NCBI GenBank assembly: GCA_039934475.1
Contig: JBDTMC010000268.1
Coordinates: 1 to 10,659 of the forward strand
Direction of reading: 5' to 3'
DNA from: JBDTMC01 sp039934475
Lineage (GTDB): Bacteria > Acidobacteriota > Terriglobia > Bryobacterales > Bryobacteraceae
DNA length: 10,659 bases
In this document: piece by piece, positions 7,626-10,659 of the stretch
Position numbering within the stretch: the first letter of the stretch is position 1
How the letters are laid out: every line of letters starts with the position of its first letter
Notes under the pieces: model-generated
What the model was told of the DNA's origin: nothing
Seen by the model: only the letters and a program-made list of their open reading frames with translations
Databases searched by the model: none
Position numbers and translations under genes: made by a program

Positions 7626-7866
7626 GTGGGTATCTTCGAGCTTCCGCGGCACAATCGATGCCGAGTGAGCCAACCCGTGGTGCAACTCCGTGTGCCGGAA
7701 AAATTGGTACAGGGACGAATTTCCTGCCTTGGGAACCTCCGTATTTACAGCAGCTTACAGGGGTCGGAAAATCATGCCAGCCCCATTTTTCGAGGCTTAC
7801 CACTTGCGCCACTACCTAAGATGGAACAGCGCGGCTCGGTTTTGAATAGCGGGTTGTGGCTGGCCG
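7626..7866. other. Intergenic stretch between convergent genes, no gene seen
   Basis: With the terminator, the gap between the two convergent genes is about 306 bp. I see no credible coding region: the plus-strand open frame across 7611-8042 has no recognisable protein features and overlaps the end of the opposite gene. A short imperfect inverted repeat CGGCA/TGCCG lies at about 7647-7663. A weak hairpin lies at 7760-7784 (GGGGTCGG with CCAGCCCC, two imperfect pairs) followed by ATTTTT. It could be a second, weak plus-strand terminator. Confidence 0.4.
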
Positions 7867-9684
7867 CTACTGGATTGGTAGCACGGCTTGTGTCGTGTAG
7901 AAATCAGGCCCGGCCACATCCACCGACGCGTCACCCGATGCAACGCCGGTGGGAACCGTTACGTTTATCTGATATAGCCCCACTAACTGCGGAGCCAAGC
8001 CGATGTAACTTGTGGTTGCCGCAACGCCCCCGATATAGATAACGATCGGATTGACCGCCAAACTATACGGAGGAGTCGCGGGCCCAGGCGCGCCGTCGGC
8101 CACCGCTGGACTCACCGCGCCGAGACCTGTGACATAGAGCGAAACCGTCTCCCCGATCTTAGCGGGACTGTCCTTCGAGATGAGAGTGTAGTCAGTGTGC
8201 AGGGCCGCCGCGTAACCTATTCCGCCGGTCGGCAACGTGAAAACGCCGGGTGCGGTGAGGTTGATGAACGCCGGCACCGTATTGGACGACACGCCATTGT
8301 TGATCACCTTGATTGACGCGATCAGTTCCGTGGTCGCAAACGGCACTACCGCCGAAATCTGACCCGGGCTGACGACGTAAACCGGCGCCGGCCGGTTGTT
8401 CACCATCACCTGAACACCGTTTAGAGTGAGGGGAAATGTGGCGTCCACCGCCGTGCCGGGTGCCATGTTCGACCCATAGATCGTGATCAGTTCGCCAGGT
8501 GCGATTCCGGCCGTGAACAGCGCCGAACTGGCCGCGTTCACCACGCCCGTAGGGTAAATGTAGACACCGGACGGGGTAAACGCCGGGGCCTGCACTGCGA
8601 CGTTGACTCCGAGAGTAATGCCCCTGCCATAGCCAATGCGAATGGCGCCGCCTGCACCGAACAGGTAGTGCCAGTAGGAGTCGTCATAGCTCCCATCGCT
8701 GTTCAAAGAGTAGTTCTGCGAGTAAGTGTAGTCGAGGGCTTTGCTATTAAACAGTGTAAGTAACCGCTGGTGATTAAGCAGGGATGTTCCGTTCGCCTTG
8801 AGGGAGCCATAGAGGCTGAACAGCTCGGACGAACCATTCGCCAGGTTCGTCTCGTCCTGATACATGCCGGCCTGATAGTAGAGCCCATTGAACGCTGGTG
8901 TACCAGTGCCATTCTTTACGCCCACAATCATGTCCCACCCGTTCGGAGCGCCTCCAAAGACGAAGTTCCCATCGGGGGAGAAGTACAGATACTCGGTGCC
9001 GGCGATGAGATTGTTGTTTATGTCGCCGCCGAGTTGCACCACCGCCGCGCCATTGCTGAAGGAGTAGCGAATGCCGGACAGGTTTTGCGACAGAGACCCG
9101 CTGTTCCCGACATACCCCGCGGCATTGACGGTCCCGATGCCTCCGCTCCCATCCGCGGAGAGGTGAATGAGGGTATTCCTGGTGTCAAGAGGTGTGAATG
9201 ACGGGCAATCGATTGACAGCAGCGTGTAAGCGCCCTGGAAGAAGGAGTTCACGGGAGCTGGTGACGGCAGCTGCGCCGCAATAAAGAGGTCGTTGTAGCC
9301 TGCCTCGGTGGTGCTGCCGACGAAGATGCCGTGAGAGACTAATCCTTGAATGTTGTCCCCCGTTGAGACGGGGCTGCTTATGAAGCCGAACCCGCTGGCG
9401 GCCACCGAGTAAGTGCCAGTCATGGTGAACGTTTGAGGGTAGCCGTAGTTGGTGTCGTAAACCTGGGTGTTGGTCACCGAATAGTTGCCATTGCCGTCGA
9501 AGGTGATGGTGCCGTAGGTGGAAACGGCCTGGTCCAGAGTTCCGAAGGTATCCCGCAGATGCCACACGACATGGCGGAAGTAGTATGCCCCAGAGAGTTG
9601 GGCGTTTCCCGATGTATCCCAAGTCTGGCCGAAGGCCGCTGCAGACAGCAGAAGCAGCAGTAGAACTACCCGTGAAGCTTTCAT
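7867..9684 (-). CDS. Secreted protein with three N-terminal beta-rich repeats and a TIGR03437-type C-terminal domain
   Basis: A 605-residue protein. The signal peptide is short and leucine-rich (residues 1-20, ending AAAFGQ), so the protein is exported. Residues about 380-600 match the 'Solibacter uncharacterized C-terminal domain' pattern: GVVNAAS (380-386), APGELITIYGSNMAPG (395-410), PAPVYVVSPGQISAVVP (432-448), the VSLYVTGLG segment (514-522) and a closing strand set ending VTVPTG. The domain is common on secreted proteins of Solibacter-type acidobacteria, resembles Ig-like/TIG modules and has no established function. Residues 29-358 appear to be three diverged copies of a roughly 115-residue unit, each opening with a GxYx motif (G32, G151, G267). 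No catalytic motif is visible. The likely role is at the cell surface or outside the cell, possibly adhesion or binding, unproven. Upstream of the ATG, GCGGA is only a weak ribosome-binding site. The gene diverges from the exported lactonase-like gene 82 bp away. Confidence 0.88.
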   Translation of the reverse strand: MKASRVVLLLLLLSAAAFGQTWDTSGNAQLSGAYYFRHVVWHLRDTFGTLDQAVSTYGTITFDGNGNYSVTNTQVYDTNYGYPQTFTMTGTYSVAASGFGFISSPVSTGDNIQGLVSHGIFVGSTTEAGYNDLFIAAQLPSPAPVNSFFQGAYTLLSIDCPSFTPLDTRNTLIHLSADGSGGIGTVNAAGYVGNSGSLSQNLSGIRYSFSNGAAVVQLGGDINNNLIAGTEYLYFSPDGNFVFGGAPNGWDMIVGVKNGTGTPAFNGLYYQAGMYQDETNLANGSSELFSLYGSLKANGTSLLNHQRLLTLFNSKALDYTYSQNYSLNSDGSYDDSYWHYLFGAGGAIRIGYGRGITLGVNVAVQAPAFTPSGVYIYPTGVVNAASSALFTAGIAPGELITIYGSNMAPGTAVDATFPLTLNGVQVMVNNRPAPVYVVSPGQISAVVPFATTELIASIKVINNGVSSNTVPAFINLTAPGVFTLPTGGIGYAAALHTDYTLISKDSPAKIGETVSLYVTGLGAVSPAVADGAPGPATPPYSLAVNPIVIYIGGVAATTSYIGLAPQLVGLYQINVTVPTGVASGDASVDVAGPDFYTTQAVLPIQ

Positions 9685-9766
9685 TCCGCTACTATTTTAG
9701 TTCGTGCCAGGGAGGCGCTTTTGCGATGAGGTCCATATTTATCAATTCTTTACATAGGCGGCATGA
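9685..9766. promoter_or_regulatory. Short divergent promoter region with ribosome-binding site for the lactonase-like gene
   Basis: This 82-bp gap must drive the TIGR03437 gene leftward and the lactonase-like gene rightward. AGGCGG at 9755-9760 is a ribosome-binding site spaced six bases from the ATG at 9767, which decides the start over the ATG at 9763; the latter also opens a different frame. TAAAAT on the minus strand lies close before the leftward start, but no well-spaced -35 was found, so exact promoters cannot be assigned. Confidence 0.45.
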
Positions 9767-10659
9767 ATGCTGACGCGACGCGCTTTGCTGGCGGGCGGCG
9801 CCGTTCTGCCTGTTTTCGCGCAAAAGCGCCCAGTGCTGGTGTATGCCGGCTCCTACAGTAACCCACAGGGACCCGAAGGCAGCAAGGGAAACGGAAAGGG
9901 GATCTACCTTTTCGAGATGAACCCCGCGACGGGCGCGCTCGCGGAGAGGGAGGTCTTCCCGAGTGACGCGAATCCGTCCTGGCTGGCGCTGAATCGAGAG
10001 GGCACGGTGCTGTACTCGGCGAACGAAACGTCGGAGTACCAGGGAAAGGTTTCGGGTTCAGTCACGGCGTGGTCAGTGACGCGCGCCACTGGTCACCTGC
10101 AGGCCATCAACACCGTGAGTTCTGAAGGCGCGGGCCCTGCTCATCTCAGCGTTCACCCTGCGGGACATCATGTGCTGGTGGCGAACTATCACGGCGGTAC
10201 GGTTGCCGTTCTGCCCGTTCTCAGCGGAGGGCGCCTGGGCGCTGCGACCGATGTGCAGCACAATCAAGGCAAGATCGGATCCATTCACGCAGCCAGCGGG
10301 CCTCCCGGCAGTTTTGCGATTAGCGGTCATGACCGGCCCCACGCGCATATGATCGAATCCGACCCGACTGGCCGCTTTGTGGTGGCCTCCGATCTGGGTC
10401 TGGATCAGTTGCTGATCTGGCGTTTTGATGCGGCTAAAGGAAAACTGCAACCAGCCAAACCGCCGAGCGTTGCGCTTCCCACTGGCGACGGTCCGCGCCA
10501 CTTTACGTTCCACCCGAATGGACGCTGGTTCTACTGCCTGCAAGAAGAGGCGTCGACGCTTGTGCTCTATGATTGGAACGGGGAACAAGGGCGGCTTACG
10601 GCCAGGCAGACGCTTTCCACGCTTCCGTCGGCCGACCCGCTAAAGCCCGGCTACAGCAC
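9767..10659 (+). CDS. Exported lactonase-family (Pgl-like) seven-bladed beta-propeller protein (partial, 3' end beyond right edge)
   Basis: An open frame of 297 codons starts at the ATG at 9767 and runs off the right edge. The N-terminus TRRALLAGGAVLPVFAQ (3-19) has a twin-arginine-like RRALL motif, a short hydrophobic stretch and a likely cleavage site after FA (about residue 18), so it is probably exported by Tat or Sec. The rest shows the lactonase/6-phosphogluconolactonase propeller pattern: VYAGSYSN (25-32), GIYLFEMNPATGAL (45-58), NPSWLALNREGTVLYSANE (69-87), GPAHLSVHPAG (123-133), the PHAH motif (191-194) and GPRHFTFHPNG (242-252). Cytoplasmic Pgl hydrolyses 6-phosphogluconolactone; an exported member is unlikely to serve the pentose phosphate pathway, so the substrate here is unknown. 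Family members are typically 330-390 residues, so about 50-90 residues are missing. The start is fixed by AGGCGG six bases upstream. Confidence 0.92.
   Translation, partial: MLTRRALLAGGAVLPVFAQKRPVLVYAGSYSNPQGPEGSKGNGKGIYLFEMNPATGALAEREVFPSDANPSWLALNREGTVLYSANETSEYQGKVSGSVTAWSVTRATGHLQAINTVSSEGAGPAHLSVHPAGHHVLVANYHGGTVAVLPVLSGGRLGAATDVQHNQGKIGSIHAASGPPGSFAISGHDRPHAHMIESDPTGRFVVASDLGLDQLLIWRFDAAKGKLQPAKPPSVALPTGDGPRHFTFHPNGRWFYCLQEEASTLVLYDWNGEQGRLTARQTLSTLPSADPLKPGYS

Noticed and set aside
7760..7790. Hairpin followed by ATTTTT as a second strong terminator
   Set aside because: The stem has a wobble and a mismatch with a nine-base loop, and no plus-strand gene ends just before it; kept only as a weak note.
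7611..8042. Plus-strand frame of 143 residues between convergent genes
   Set aside because: It starts within the terminator stem, overlaps the end of the TIGR03437 gene and has no ribosome-binding site or protein features.
10073..10588. Minus-strand frame of 171 residues
   Set aside because: It is antisense to the lactonase-like gene, whose plus-strand frame has strong family motifs.
1..10659. CRISPR array, transposon, phage or defence system
   Set aside because: No regularly spaced repeats, transposase, integrase, nuclease or toxin-antitoxin motifs were seen on either strand.

Overview
The window looks like chromosomal DNA of an acidobacterium, most likely of the Solibacter/Bryobacter group. 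Three things suggest this: a secreted protein ending in the 'Solibacter uncharacterized C-terminal domain' (TIGR03437 type), a very long Oar-like TonB-dependent receptor with an N-terminal carboxypeptidase-regulatory-like domain, and GC-rich coding sequence rich in signal transduction genes. No rRNA, tRNA, CRISPR array, insertion sequence or phage gene was seen.

Layout. (1) Positions 1-1076, minus strand: the 5' part of a soluble histidine kinase with an N-terminal Crp-like (cyclic-nucleotide-binding fold) domain; it runs off the left edge. (2) Positions 1077-1216: a divergent intergenic region with two copies of TATAGTACT exactly 30 bp apart. (3) Positions 1217-4089, plus strand: a two-gene operon. 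It encodes a membrane-anchored thioredoxin-fold protein with a CPC motif, then, 8 bp later, a 752-residue hybrid histidine kinase with a histidine-rich membrane sensor and two receiver domains. (4) Positions 4090-4251: a regulatory gap with two small hairpins and a candidate promoter. (5) Positions 4252-7560, plus: the 1102-residue outer-membrane receptor, closed by a strong intrinsic terminator. (6) Positions 7561-7866: terminator plus otherwise empty sequence between convergent genes. (7) Positions 7867-9684, minus: a secreted TIGR03437 protein. (8) Positions 9685-9766: a short divergent promoter region. (9) Positions 9767 to the right edge, plus: an exported lactonase-family beta-propeller protein, incomplete at its 3' end.

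How the genes may work together. The most suggestive unit is the left third. A thiol-redox membrane protein is tightly coupled to a kinase whose membrane domain carries several histidines, and this pair faces a second kinase with a Crp-like sensor across a shared control region. This would fit a redox- or metal-responsive signalling module, but that is inference; neither kinase has a DNA-binding partner inside the window. The right two thirds encode envelope or exported proteins (outer-membrane receptor, secreted repeat protein, exported lactonase-like propeller) with no sequence evidence of a shared pathway.
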